From: Paraconexibacter antarcticus
Lineage (GTDB): Bacteria > Actinomycetota > Thermoleophilia > Solirubrobacterales > Solirubrobacteraceae
Reading direction: 5' to 3'
NCBI RefSeq assembly: GCF_024220175.1
Contig: NZ_CP098502.1
Coordinates: forward strand, 3,786,514 to 3,850,513
DNA: 64,000 bases
Below the pieces are notes generated by a model. The model did no database searches and was not told the DNA's origin. It saw only the letters and a program-made list of their open reading frames with translations. The position numbers and the translations under genes are program-made. Below, piece by piece: positions 9,296 to 17,021 of the stretch. Numbering within the stretch: position 1 is the first letter of the stretch; every line of letters starts with the position of its first letter.

Positions 9296-9483
9296 AACGC
9301 ACGTCCGTTCTCGCCCTCAGGCTCAGTAAATACAACGGTAGAACCTGTCTCACGTCACCTTGGCAGAGAGGGCGACCCGCCGAAGGTGCACTACGACGAG
9401 GCCCGCAACCTGACCGTCCTGGACCGCGGGGTGCCATGCGAACGGGAGAAGGACGCCGTAGGCGATGTCAACCTGGGACCGCG

Positions 9484-10620
9484 ATGAACCGGCGACAGCA
9501 ACAGAAACGCTTTGAGCGGCGGCGTGCCCATCAGGCGGCGCCGGACCGACCGACCAACGTGATGACGCGTCGCAGCTACCCCGAGGTCAAGAAGGGCCAC
9601 ATCGTGCCGCGGGTCTACCAGCGGGCCTGGGCGACCAACGACCAGATCACGGTGCACATCGCCGCCAAGCCGGCGCCCGTCACGATGAACATCGCGGACG
9701 CCGGCACCCGCCGCCGCCCGTACAGCCGCCACCGACCCGACGGGACACGCACCGACGACATGGAGGCCGCGCTCGGCGAGGCCGAAGGCCGCTTCGCGCC
9801 GATCCTCGACGCGCTCGAGCATAGCCCGGGCCTCACGCTCGAACGCAAAGGCGGCCTTACGCAGTTCATCGCGCTTCAGATGGTCCGCTCGCCCGAGTTC
9901 TTCCGCATCCGCGATCAGCGCGTCGCGACCGCCATCGAGGAGCTCTTCGTTCGCGACCACGCCAAGCCGGCGCTCCTCGAGCTCGCTGGAGACGACACCG
10001 ATCGTGCCCGCGAGATCGCCATCGAGAAGCTCAAGGAGCAGACACCGGCGCTCATGTCGATGACGCAGATGTCGCTGAAGCTCGCGACGATCCTCGGGTC
10101 GATGCGCTGGCAGTTGCTGCAGGTCGCCCGCCCAGCACTCGTCTACTCCGACCAGCCCGTTGTGCTGTGGCCAGCCGGGATCGAGGCCGTCGCCGCGGCG
10201 CCGACCCGGCCGCAGTTCGGCCCGATGACCGCGCAGGAAGTCCTCATGCCGCTCACGCCAAGCCTCGCGGTCGTGATGACCTGGGAGGACCTCCCTGACC
10301 GCGAGGCTCCTCGCGACATCGGCGAGGACATCGCCGCGACGATCAACGAGCTCGTCATCGGGCAGGCCGACCGCCAGTGGATGCACGTTGTCGGCAGCAC
10401 CCCCGCCAGAACTCGCACGCCGCTGCGCACCGTGTCTTGCGCCCTCACCGGCACGCACGCCGTCGACACTGCGGGCAGCAGCCGGCGGGGGCACGCCCAG
10501 AAGTTCCTCAAGCGCCACCTCACCAAGCGATGGCCGGCCACGGTGGAGGTGCTCTGGGGCGAGGCACCGGCACCCGTCGCCGTGGCTTCCGGAAGCAGCG
10601 CCAGAGGCGAAGCGGACTGA
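9484..10620 (+). CDS. DUF4238 family protein
   Basis: This is a 378-residue protein from the ATG at 9484; an in-frame start further upstream lies in other coding sequence. It begins with a basic tail, then KKGHIVPRVYQRAWAT, the signature 'HxVPRxYLxxF' motif of DUF4238. RKGGLTQFIALQMVRSPEF and a later LVYSDQPVVLWP, both typical of the family, follow. The family's molecular role is not established. The start overlaps the stop of the small ORF split by IS copy A, so the insertion has probably reduced its translation. Confidence 0.8.
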   Translation: MNRRQQQKRFERRRAHQAAPDRPTNVMTRRSYPEVKKGHIVPRVYQRAWATNDQITVHIAAKPAPVTMNIADAGTRRRPYSRHRPDGTRTDDMEAALGEAEGRFAPILDALEHSPGLTLERKGGLTQFIALQMVRSPEFFRIRDQRVATAIEELFVRDHAKPALLELAGDDTDRAREIAIEKLKEQTPALMSMTQMSLKLATILGSMRWQLLQVARPALVYSDQPVVLWPAGIEAVAAAPTRPQFGPMTAQEVLMPLTPSLAVVMTWEDLPDREAPRDIGEDIAATINELVIGQADRQWMHVVGSTPARTRTPLRTVSCALTGTHAVDTAGSSRRGHAQKFLKRHLTKRWPATVEVLWGEAPAPVAVASGSSARGEAD

Positions 10621-10844
10621 CGTCGCGTGTCGGCGTCCGCGGACGCGCGGCCGACCGAGACTGGGCGTTGCCCTTCCAATTGCGGGGTCTGTCCGTCTGA
10701 AGGAGCTGTTTGGGCGAAAGGCGCCGTGCGAGCAGCGAGCGCGGCCGCGATCGGATACACCTGCGCCCGAGGGTACGGGGTCCGGCGGGCGGCGTGGGCG
10801 CCATGCGCATTACGATCCGTGCTCTACGGCACGAAGGAGTCAGC

Positions 10845-11300
10845 ATGGTGAAGGTCCTCGACGTTTCGGCGATCTCTGAGCAGATCAGGGCGCGACTGGA
10901 CGAGCAGCGGCGGCAGCATCAGGGCATCGGTGACGGTCTTGAGCGAGTCCGTGACGTGCTCGGTCGTTTGGAGGGCGAGGTCCGCTCACTCGTCGGCGGC
11001 GCTCGCGGCTCGGGCGCGGCACCGACGAGCACCCAAGTGACGAAGAACGTCCCCGCGCCCAAGACCACGCCGGCTGCCAAGCGCACCGCAGCTCCAAAGC
11101 CGAAGAGCACGAGCGGGCGCGCTCCGCGTGGCGAGAACAAGGCGAAGGTGCTCGCGGCGCTGAAGAGCGGTCCGATGACCGCGACGGAGATCGCCAGCAA
11201 GACCGGCATCGGCGCCGCCAGCGCAAGCACGATGCTCAGCCGGATGGCCAAGGCCGGAGAGCTCGTCAAGGCCGACCGCGGTTACGCGCTGCCCTCGTAA
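10845..11300 (+). CDS. winged-helix DNA-binding protein with low-complexity linker
   Basis: The start at the ATG at 10845 is supported by GAAGGAG eight bases upstream. This predicted 151-residue protein has an N-terminal helical region (EQIRARLDEQRRQHQ, then LERVRDVLGRLEGEV). A Pro/Ala/Lys/Thr-rich linker follows, then a C-terminal winged helix (KVLAALKSGPMTATEIASKT, then SASTMLSRMAKAGELVKAD). The wing resembles MarR/ROK-type winged helices and the linker resembles those of nucleoid-associated proteins. A DNA-binding role is inferred. No partner gene is evident. Confidence 0.7.
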   Translation: MVKVLDVSAISEQIRARLDEQRRQHQGIGDGLERVRDVLGRLEGEVRSLVGGARGSGAAPTSTQVTKNVPAPKTTPAAKRTAAPKPKSTSGRAPRGENKAKVLAALKSGPMTATEIASKTGIGAASASTMLSRMAKAGELVKADRGYALPS

Positions 11301-11383
11301 GGGGCCGGGTGCTCCGCGAGGGGTCTGAGCAACCGGCGATCAGCGATCAGCGTTCGAATCGTGGGGTGTTGGTTCCTCATCGC

Positions 11384-11910
11384 TCAGCTACGGGCGGGCG
11401 ACAGGTCGTAGCGTCGCGGGCGGTCACTGACCTGCTGCAGGCGGCCGGTGGCGGCGAGTCGCGTGAGGCAGTTGGCGACGGCGCCGGAGGATCGTCCCAG
11501 GGCCTTAGCGACGGCAGCGGGTGCGTGAGGTCCTGGGCTGACGGTGGTGTGGAGGTGGTCTAGGACGAGGGTGTCGAGCTGGCCAGGGCGCAGCCGGTGG
11601 CCCGCGGTCGTGATCGGGCCGGGGGCCGCCTCTGGCGCCTGAGCTGTGATCGGGTCTGTGGGCGGCTTGCCGACGGCGGCGATGTCGGTCCAGCGGTCGG
11701 GGAGTTTGCGGGCGCCGTCTTGTCCGCCGGGGTTGCGGTGGGCGTGGCCGGCGCGTTCGAGCAGGGCGAGGTGTTTGGTGACGGTCGAGCGTCCGAGGCC
11801 CGAGGCCGCGGCCAACTCGACCCGGTCGCCATCGGTGCACGGGCGAGGGCACTGAGGATCTTCAGGCTCGTCGCGTTCGGGGTGACGGCGTCTTTGACAT
11901 CGGTGCTCAT
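11384..11910 (-). pseudogene. helix-turn-helix regulator with a frameshift
   Basis: The N-terminus from the ATG at 11910 (MSTDVKDAVTPNAT, then SLKILSALARA) and the C-terminal part (ELAAASGLGRSTVTKHLALL) together make one plausible winged-helix regulator. They lie in different frames, with the break near 11826-11832. After the break the frame contains a second helical region with AVAKALGRSSGAVANCL, ending at 11384. One lost base (or two extra) explains the break. A sequencing error is possible. It sits downstream of the integrase operon on the same strand. Confidence 0.5.
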
Positions 11911-11966
11911 CGGGGTCTCCGGGTCGGCGTGGCGTCAGTGCTGGAACGGCTATTTCATCGTGCTGG

Positions 11967-12344
11967 TCAGGCCCGCCGTTCGCGACCGGTGGTGTCGGTG
12001 CTTGGGGCGGGCCGGCGGGTCTGTTTCGGGGTCGTGGGCCAGCTGGTCGGGATGACCCAGCCGCGCGTCACGTCGAGACGCCGCATGGGTGTTTGGGTGT
12101 AGAGGCGGCGGGCGAGCGGGGAGCGGTAGGTGTGGTGGCGGGTCGCGTACAGGGTGTGCCCGCCGAGCCACGCGAGCGCCCCGGCGACGGCGATGACGAG
12201 CCCGGCGGCCGTGCCCGTAGCGCCGAGCATCAGGCCGGCCGTCACGCCGAGCGCCCCCGCGCTGCGAAGCAGGACGCTCCCCAGCGTCCAGACGGTCAGG
12301 GCGGTGATCGCGAGCAGCGCGACAGCGGTCGTGATCGCGCTCAT
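11967..12344 (-). CDS. small membrane protein of the integrase operon
   Basis: This is a 125-residue protein. It has an N-terminal hydrophobic helix (TTAVALLAITALTVWTLGSV) and a second long hydrophobic stretch (AGLVIAVAGALAWLGGHTLY), followed by a basic cytoplasmic-like tail. Its ATG overlaps the integrase stop (ATGA at 12341-12344), so it is coupled to the integrase. The family is not recognised. Similar small membrane genes occur beside actinobacterial mobile-element integrases, but a role in transfer is only a guess. Confidence 0.6.
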   Translation of the reverse strand: MSAITTAVALLAITALTVWTLGSVLLRSAGALGVTAGLMLGATGTAAGLVIAVAGALAWLGGHTLYATRHHTYRSPLARRLYTQTPMRRLDVTRGWVIPTSWPTTPKQTRRPAPSTDTTGRERRA

Positions 12345-13591
12345 GCCTTGGTCTCCGGGCCGGGGGTGCCGGCGGCCGCGGGTTTGGGCTCGCTCGTGAG
12401 TTCTTGCTCGAGGTCGAGGGCTGGTGCGTGTTCGCCTTGGAGGAGGTGGGCGTAGACGGTGAGGGTGAACGCGGGGCTGTGGTGGCCGAGGGCCCGGGAG
12501 AGCTGCAGCAGGTTCGCGCCGCGGGCGAGCATCAGCGACGCGTAGGTGTGGCGGAAGGCGTGAAAGCCCGCCCACCCCGCCCCGACCGTGGTGGCGGTCG
12601 GTTTCAGGACGCGGCGGCGGAGGTTGTCGGGATCGATCTCGGTGCCGGCCCTGGAGGTGAAGACGAGGTCCTCGTCCTGCGCCGCGACCGTCATGGCGTT
12701 GCGGCGGTCGGTGAGCCGCTGGGCGATGGTGGGGCTGAGGGGGATGCGGCGTCGGCCGTGTTTGGTCTTCGGTGGTTCGATGCGGCCTTTGACCAGGGCC
12801 CGGCGGATGCGCAGGTGTGGCTCGGGGTCCTCGAGGTAGGTGTCGCGCCAGCGCAGCGCGATCGCTTCGCTGATCCGCATTCCGGAGGCGGCGAGCAGGG
12901 TGAAGAGCATCTCGTGCTCCTCCCCCACACTGGTGAGGAAGCCGCGGAGTTGGTCGCGGGAGAAGGTGCGGATCTCTTCCTCTTCGTCGTCGACCTCGTT
13001 CTGGTCGCGGCGGGGGAGCGCGAGCCCGAACGCGGGGTTGTGTCGCAGGAGTCCTTCGCGCACGGCGGTGGAGAGCATCGCCCGGATCGGGATCGTGGCG
13101 TTCGCGATCGACGAGTCGGAGAGGTGCTTGCCCTGTTCCTTGTCGTCGGCCAGCCAGCCGACGTACTGCGCCAGGTGCCGCGGCGTCAGGTCGGTCAGGC
13201 GAAGCGAGGGGCGGAAGTGCTTCAGCGCGTAGTTGGTCAGCAGCCGGCGGTATTCGTCGCGGGTGCCTTCCCTGAAGCCGCGGCGTCCGTTGCCTTGGTA
13301 GCGGTCGATCCACTCAAGGGCGTAGTCGTGGAGGGTGACCTTGATCTGGGCCTGAAACTCGCCGCGGTCGATGTCGGTTTCGCGGGAGCGTTTGATCCGG
13401 CGGGCCTCCTCGATCGTCGAGGCGGCCTCCTTGCGCTGGCGGCCGGCGGCGCGGTACATGACGATGTAGGCGTTGTCCTTCTTGTAGACGCCGGGGGTCG
13501 AGGTCTTCTTCAGCTTCCGCCGATCCTGTTTGGGCGCGGCCGGCGGAGGCCGCACGCGGGCAGCGCTTCGCGCGGTAGGTTCAACGAGCAT
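12341..13591 (-). CDS. int: tyrosine recombinase (integrase) of an integrative element
   Basis: This is a 416-residue protein. AAAGGA lies eight bases before the ATG at 13591. The N-terminal arm-type binding region contains GVYKKDNAYIVMY, the SAM-like core-binding domain spans about residues 80-180, and the catalytic domain follows. Catalytic residues are visible in ASGMRISEAIAL (Arg), FHAFRHTYASL (His-x-x-Arg) and GHHSPAFTLTVYAHL (His and Tyr). It follows the excisionase and a truncated methyltransferase and precedes a membrane protein. It presumably drives integration of an element whose other end has been lost at IS copy B. No attachment site could be assigned nearby. Confidence 0.9.
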   Translation of the reverse strand: MLVEPTARSAARVRPPPAAPKQDRRKLKKTSTPGVYKKDNAYIVMYRAAGRQRKEAASTIEEARRIKRSRETDIDRGEFQAQIKVTLHDYALEWIDRYQGNGRRGFREGTRDEYRRLLTNYALKHFRPSLRLTDLTPRHLAQYVGWLADDKEQGKHLSDSSIANATIPIRAMLSTAVREGLLRHNPAFGLALPRRDQNEVDDEEEEIRTFSRDQLRGFLTSVGEEHEMLFTLLAASGMRISEAIALRWRDTYLEDPEPHLRIRRALVKGRIEPPKTKHGRRRIPLSPTIAQRLTDRRNAMTVAAQDEDLVFTSRAGTEIDPDNLRRRVLKPTATTVGAGWAGFHAFRHTYASLMLARGANLLQLSRALGHHSPAFTLTVYAHLLQGEHAPALDLEQELTSEPKPAAAGTPGPETKA

Positions 13592-13711
13592 GACGATGGT
13601 CCTTTCGTCGTCTGCCGTGGGCGGGGCCGTTAGCGCGGCGCCCGCCCAACTTGCGGCGGTGTCCACCGAACGTAGCTCGACACCGCCGCGGAAGCGAGTC
13701 GGGTGTCAGCG

Positions 13712-14023
13712 TCATCGCCGGCGTCCCGCGCACTCGCGCACGTACCGGTCCAGGGTCTGGCGGGTGTAGAGCGGGGTGCGCCCGTCGCGCCCGTCCGGAC
13801 ACAGCGCGCGGCCGCTGGTGAGTTGATGGATCCGCTGGCGCGAGACGCCGAGGTACGCCGCCGCCCGGGCCGGCGGCAGGTACCCATCCGGCCGCTCCCC
13901 GTGAGTGTCGGCGGGAGCGTTGGCGAGCTGGGTGGTGAGGATCTCCGCGGCGAGCCCGGCGATCTCAGCCAGCAACTCTTCAGGGATCTGGATGCTGATC
14001 GTGCGGGGGCCGGCGGGGGTCAT
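13712..14023 (-). CDS. excisionase-like HTH protein
   Basis: This is a 103-residue protein. An N-terminal strand-helix segment (TISIQIPEELLAEIAGLAAE) is followed by a MerR-type HTH_17 domain (PPARAAAYLGVSRQRIHQL, then TPLYTRQTLDRYVRE). Such proteins act as recombination directionality factors or regulators of integrases. Its ATG overlaps the methyltransferase stop (ATGA at 14020-14023), and the integrase follows about 120 bases later, all co-directional. That context supports an excisionase role. Confidence 0.75.
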   Translation of the reverse strand: MTPAGPRTISIQIPEELLAEIAGLAAEILTTQLANAPADTHGERPDGYLPPARAAAYLGVSRQRIHQLTSGRALCPDGRDGRTPLYTRQTLDRYVRECAGRRR

Positions 14024-14826
14024 GCCGGCCCCGTGGTGGCGAGCGCGATGGTCGGGGGTGCGGCTGGCGCGGGCCGCGGCTGGTGGTGGTGGGTGATGCG
14101 GGCGCGGGCGACCTTCGCGTGGTCGGGGTCGCGTTCGATCCCGATGAACTGTCGGTCCTCAAGGACCGCCGCGCAGCCGGTCGATCCCGATCCACAGAAC
14201 GGATCCAGGACGACTCCGCCGGGTGGGGTGATGAGGCGGGTGAGCCATCGCATCAGCTCAATCGGCTTCACCGTCGGATGGGGATTTCGGACCTGCCGTC
14301 GTGAGCGGCCGGCGGAAGAGGGGAAGAGGTCAAGGGTCCGGGCGGGGAGCTGCTGGCAGCCGGCGTCGCGTTCGCGGCGTGAGGCTTTGGAGCAGTAGAA
14401 GAAGCGGCTGGGCCGCACCCGCCCCGTGTGCCGGTCAAGCCCCGCGACCGCGCACCCCCTCGCGCAACCGCCCAGCCGGCAGCCGGGCTGGTGGGTCAGG
14501 CAGACGTTCGCCGGCCACCGCACCACCGCCGTGGACGTGGTGGGGTCGGGGATCGCGCAGGCCTCGGTGTTCAAGACCCCTGTCCCCCACCTGTCGGCCG
14601 TTGCGGCGGTCGTACCGGCCATCGGGGTACGGGCCAGGACGATCGGCTCATACGCTGGTTTCAGCGCGGTACCCCGGCCACCGGGGAGCCGCCGGGATTT
14701 CGGCATGCCGCTGCCGTACAGCCACATGAGGACATCGCGGATCTCCAGGCCCGCGTCTTCAAGGCCCGAGGTAAGGCGATGCGTCATGCGCGGTGCGGCG
14801 AAGCACGCCACGTGGCCGCCGGGCTT
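14020..14826 (-). pseudogene. DNA methyltransferase truncated by IS copy B
   Basis: The open frame enters from the IS boundary at 14826 as KPGGHVACFAAPRMTHRL, a conserved segment in the middle of beta-class N4/N6 DNA methyltransferases. It continues to motif I near the C-terminus (GGVVLDPFCGSGSTG), preceded by NPHPTVKPIELMRWL. The catalytic DPPY-type motif, expected just upstream of KPGG, is missing. No matching N-terminus exists on the other side of the IS. The remnant should therefore be inactive. It once belonged to the integrase-excisionase operon. Confidence 0.85.
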
Positions 14827-14903
14827 CCCTCTCTGCCAAGGTGACGTGAGACAGGTTCTACCGTTGTATTTACTGAGCCTGAGGGCGAGAACGGACGTGC
14901 GTT

Positions 14904-15416
14904 GTGTCGCAGTTCCCTGCAGGGATGAAGGACGAGCTGGAGGGTTCCGCCGGCGGTGTGCCGGAGGGAGCCGAAGGCGAGCGTAGGCACATCGCCGGCG
15001 GCGCGTCGTCGCTGGTGGGGGTCCCGGATCCCGAGCTCGTGCCGCGGGCGACGCGCCGCAGGTTCACCGCGGCGTACAAGCTGAAGATCGTGCTCGCCGC
15101 CGAGGCGTGCACCAAGCCCGGCGAGATCGGCGAGGTGCTGCGCCGCGAGGGCTTGTACTCCTCGCTGCTGACGGAGTGGCGGCGGGCCCGCGACAGCGGC
15201 GCGCTCGGGGCGCTGGAGCCTCGCCAGCGTGGCCCCAAGCCGCCGAGCGCCGAGCGGATGGAGAACGCGGCGCTGCGTCGCCAGCTGGAGCGCTCGCAGG
15301 CCGATCTGGTGACGGCGCGTCGGGTGATCGAGGTGCAGGGAAACGTCTCCGCGCTCTTGGAAGAACTGCTGGCCAAGAGCGCGCCGGAGACCGACGAGCA
15401 GCCGCCGCGATCATGA
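14904..15416 (+). CDS. IS3-family transposase OrfA (copy B)
   Basis: This is the same 170-residue HTH subunit as in copy A, with one residue change near the N-terminus (Ser to Pro at position 5). That residue may lie before the true start if the ATG of MKDELEGS is used. Confidence 0.9.
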   Translation: MSQFPAGMKDELEGSAGGVPEGAEGERRHIAGGASSLVGVPDPELVPRATRRRFTAAYKLKIVLAAEACTKPGEIGEVLRREGLYSSLLTEWRRARDSGALGALEPRQRGPKPPSAERMENAALRRQLERSQADLVTARRVIEVQGNVSALLEELLAKSAPETDEQPPRS

Positions 15417-16423
15417 TCGATCAGGCCGTCATTGAGATCGAGCCGCTGGTCGGCATCCTGCCCGCGTGCCGCGCCCTCGGCGCGTCCAGGGCGTCGTTGT
15501 ATCGCCGACGCAGCCCGCCGCCCGCGCGCGCGTCAGTGCCGCGCAGGCGGCCCGGCCGGGCGCTGTCGGATGAGGAGCGTGCCGCGGTGCTCGAGCAGTT
15601 GCACAGCCCGCGCTTTCAGGACGCCTCCCCTGCCGAGGTCTGGGCGACGCTGCTGGATGAGGGGATCTACCTTGCGTCGCAGCGCACGATGTACCGGATC
15701 CTCGCCGCCGAGTACGGCGGCGTCACCGAGCGCCGCGCGCAGCTGACCCATCCGCCCTACGCCGCACCGGAACTGCTCGCCGAGCGGCCGAACGAGATTT
15801 GGTCCTGGGACATCTCGAAGTTGAAGGGTCCGGCGAAGTGGACCTACTACTACCTCTACGTCATTCTCGACGTCTACAGCCGCTACGCCGTCGGCTGGAC
15901 GGTGCAGCACCGCGAGAACGCGCACCTGGCCAAGGCGCTGATCGGCCAGGCGTGCGAGCAACAGAACATCGTCCGTGGCCAGTTGACGGTGCACGCCGAC
16001 CGCGGCCCGGCGATGACGTCCAAGCCCGTCGCGTTCCTCCTCGCCGACCTCGGCGTCCTGCGCTCGCATAACCGGCCGTACACGTCGACGGACAACCCGT
16101 ACTCCGAGTCACAGTTCAAGACGATGAAGTACCGGCCCGGGTTCCCCGCACGGTTCGACCACATCGACCACGCCCGCGCCTTCTGCCGCGACTTCTTCGG
16201 CTGGTACCACCACGCTCACCGCCACGCCGGCATCGGCCTGATGACCCCACACGACGTCCACCACGGCCACGCTCCGGCCGTCCACGCCGCCCGCACCACC
16301 GTCCTCGACGCGGCCTACGCCGCCACGCCCGAACGCTTCGTCCGGCACCCGCCCCGACCGCCCGCGCTGCCGACCGCCGCCTACATCAACAAGCCCAAGC
16401 CCGAGGAGCCCGCCGCTCACTAA
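15413..16423 (+). CDS. IS3-family transposase OrfB (copy B)
   Basis: This 336-residue rve-domain protein is identical to OrfB of copy A. The DDE residues are intact, and its ATG overlaps the OrfA stop by four bases. Confidence 0.92.
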   Translation: MIDQAVIEIEPLVGILPACRALGASRASLYRRRSPPPARASVPRRRPGRALSDEERAAVLEQLHSPRFQDASPAEVWATLLDEGIYLASQRTMYRILAAEYGGVTERRAQLTHPPYAAPELLAERPNEIWSWDISKLKGPAKWTYYYLYVILDVYSRYAVGWTVQHRENAHLAKALIGQACEQQNIVRGQLTVHADRGPAMTSKPVAFLLADLGVLRSHNRPYTSTDNPYSESQFKTMKYRPGFPARFDHIDHARAFCRDFFGWYHHAHRHAGIGLMTPHDVHHGHAPAVHAARTTVLDAAYAATPERFVRHPPRPPALPTAAYINKPKPEEPAAH

Positions 16424-16919
16424 ATTCGCCCCGACACTGTCTCATCCGGCTTGACAGGTTCCGGGCCGCGGCCGTTGCCTTGAACGTGGCCTGCAGGAGG
16501 TCGTTCGCGCCGGCGGCCGCGAACACGCTGATGACCGCTCGCCCGCCGACAGGCGAGATCGCGCTGAGACTCGCCAGGCCGAGCGCCGACCACGAACCCA
16601 TGCATCGTGAGCAGGTCAGCAGCTCGCCGATGACGAAGCGCATGCCCTCGCCCTTGGCCTTGCCGCCATGGTCATCGGCCGTATCGGTGACGAACGGCTC
16701 GCGTACGAAATGCGCGATGCGCTCGTGAGCGACAACATCAGCGATCGCAAACGTCGCGAGCGCGAGCAGCACCGCGTCCATCGGCGTCTCCACGGGGGCC
16801 CGTCGACGCCCGGCCACCGTCCTTGCGTGAACCGCAAGCGCCGCAGAGAACACGCTCATCACGGCTGCGTAGTCGCCTGCTCGCGCGCGAGAGCGTGGTG
16901 GTTCGCCGGTGCCGGACAT
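16386..16919 (-). CDS. DUF1360 membrane protein with IS-encoded tail
   Basis: The start is the ATG at 16919 (MSGTGEPPRS). The protein has hydrophobic helices and the DUF1360 signature: ATFAIADVVAHERI, then LLTCSRCMGSWSAL (a CxxCxGxW motif), then a final helix ending LLQATFK. DUF1360 proteins are small membrane proteins of unknown role. The native sequence ends at the IS boundary (16464) and the frame runs about 26 codons into copy B before a stop. Most of the domain is present but the true C-terminus is lost. It is divergent from the spermidine-synthase-like gene. Confidence 0.75.
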   Translation of the reverse strand: MSGTGEPPRSRARAGDYAAVMSVFSAALAVHARTVAGRRRAPVETPMDAVLLALATFAIADVVAHERIAHFVREPFVTDTADDHGGKAKGEGMRFVIGELLTCSRCMGSWSALGLASLSAISPVGGRAVISVFAAAGANDLLQATFKATAAARNLSSRMRQCRGEFSERRAPRAWAC

Positions 16920-16936
16920 CTCAGCAGGCCAGGGTA

Positions 16937-16949
16937 CTACGTGCTGTAG
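16937..16949. promoter_or_regulatory. palindrome CTAC-N5-GTAG
   Basis: CTAC-GTGCT-GTAG lies between the divergent DUF1360 and spermidine-synthase-like genes. It matches the palindromes at 24588-24604 and 31514-31528. A related imperfect copy (CTAC-AGCTC-GTAA) lies at 16988-17000. It is a candidate repressor operator. Confidence 0.4.
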
Positions 16950-17009
16950 GAGTTGGCGACCGGAGCCCGGGTCGAGCTGCCATACCCCTACAGCTCGTAA
17001 GAGAAGCGG

Positions 17010-17015
17010 TACAGT
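17010..17015 (+). promoter_or_regulatory. -10 box of a leaderless promoter
   Basis: TACAGT ends six bases before the GTG start at 17022. Confidence 0.4.
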
Positions 17016-17021
17016 CGAGCT

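Larger units (their letters stand above)
7736..9372 (-). mobile_element. IS3-family element, copy A (1,637 bp)
   Basis: The boundaries come from comparing four near-identical copies in the window. The element begins CCCTCTCTGCC and ends GACAGGTTCCG (reverse strand here). The ends carry an imperfect inverted repeat sharing CTGnCAAG and, further in, TGAGACAG. It is flanked by a direct repeat CGA (7733-7735 and 9373-9375), a 3-base target duplication typical of IS3-family transposition. Removing it restores a 60-codon ORF. It encodes OrfA and OrfB overlapping by ATGA. Confidence 0.92.
7665..9487 (+). pseudogene. 60-codon ORF split by IS copy A
   Basis: Bases 7665-7735 and 9376-9487 form one continuous reading frame when the IS and one copy of the 3-base duplication (CGA) are removed. 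It runs from ATG at 7665 to TGA at 9485-9487 and encodes 60 residues, starting MQLLPPLPLGG and containing KVHYDEARNLTVLDRG. The stop overlaps the ATG of the DUF4238 gene (ATGA), so the intact ORF would have been coupled to it. The family is not recognised. Restoration of the frame is direct sequence evidence of a recent insertion. Confidence 0.6.
14827..16463 (+). mobile_element. IS3-family element, copy B, at a rearrangement junction
   Basis: The ends and length (1,637 bp) match copies A, C and D. A T-to-C change at about 14915 turns Ser into Pro in the OrfA leader (MSQFPAG instead of MSQFSAG). The flanking triplets differ (CTT left, GGC right), so there is no target duplication. The left flank is a methyltransferase fragment and the right flank the 3' end of a DUF1360 gene, two unrelated genes. 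The element therefore probably marks a deletion or recombination between IS copies. Confidence 0.9.

Noticed and set aside
11341..11375. GTTCGAATC, resembling a tRNA T loop, near the first integrase module
   Set aside because: The flanking bases give only a 4-of-5 stem, and no acceptor strand, anticodon arm or CCA-like end is present.
12404..13633. 409-codon plus-strand frame
   Set aside because: It is antisense to a clear tyrosine recombinase with all catalytic residues.
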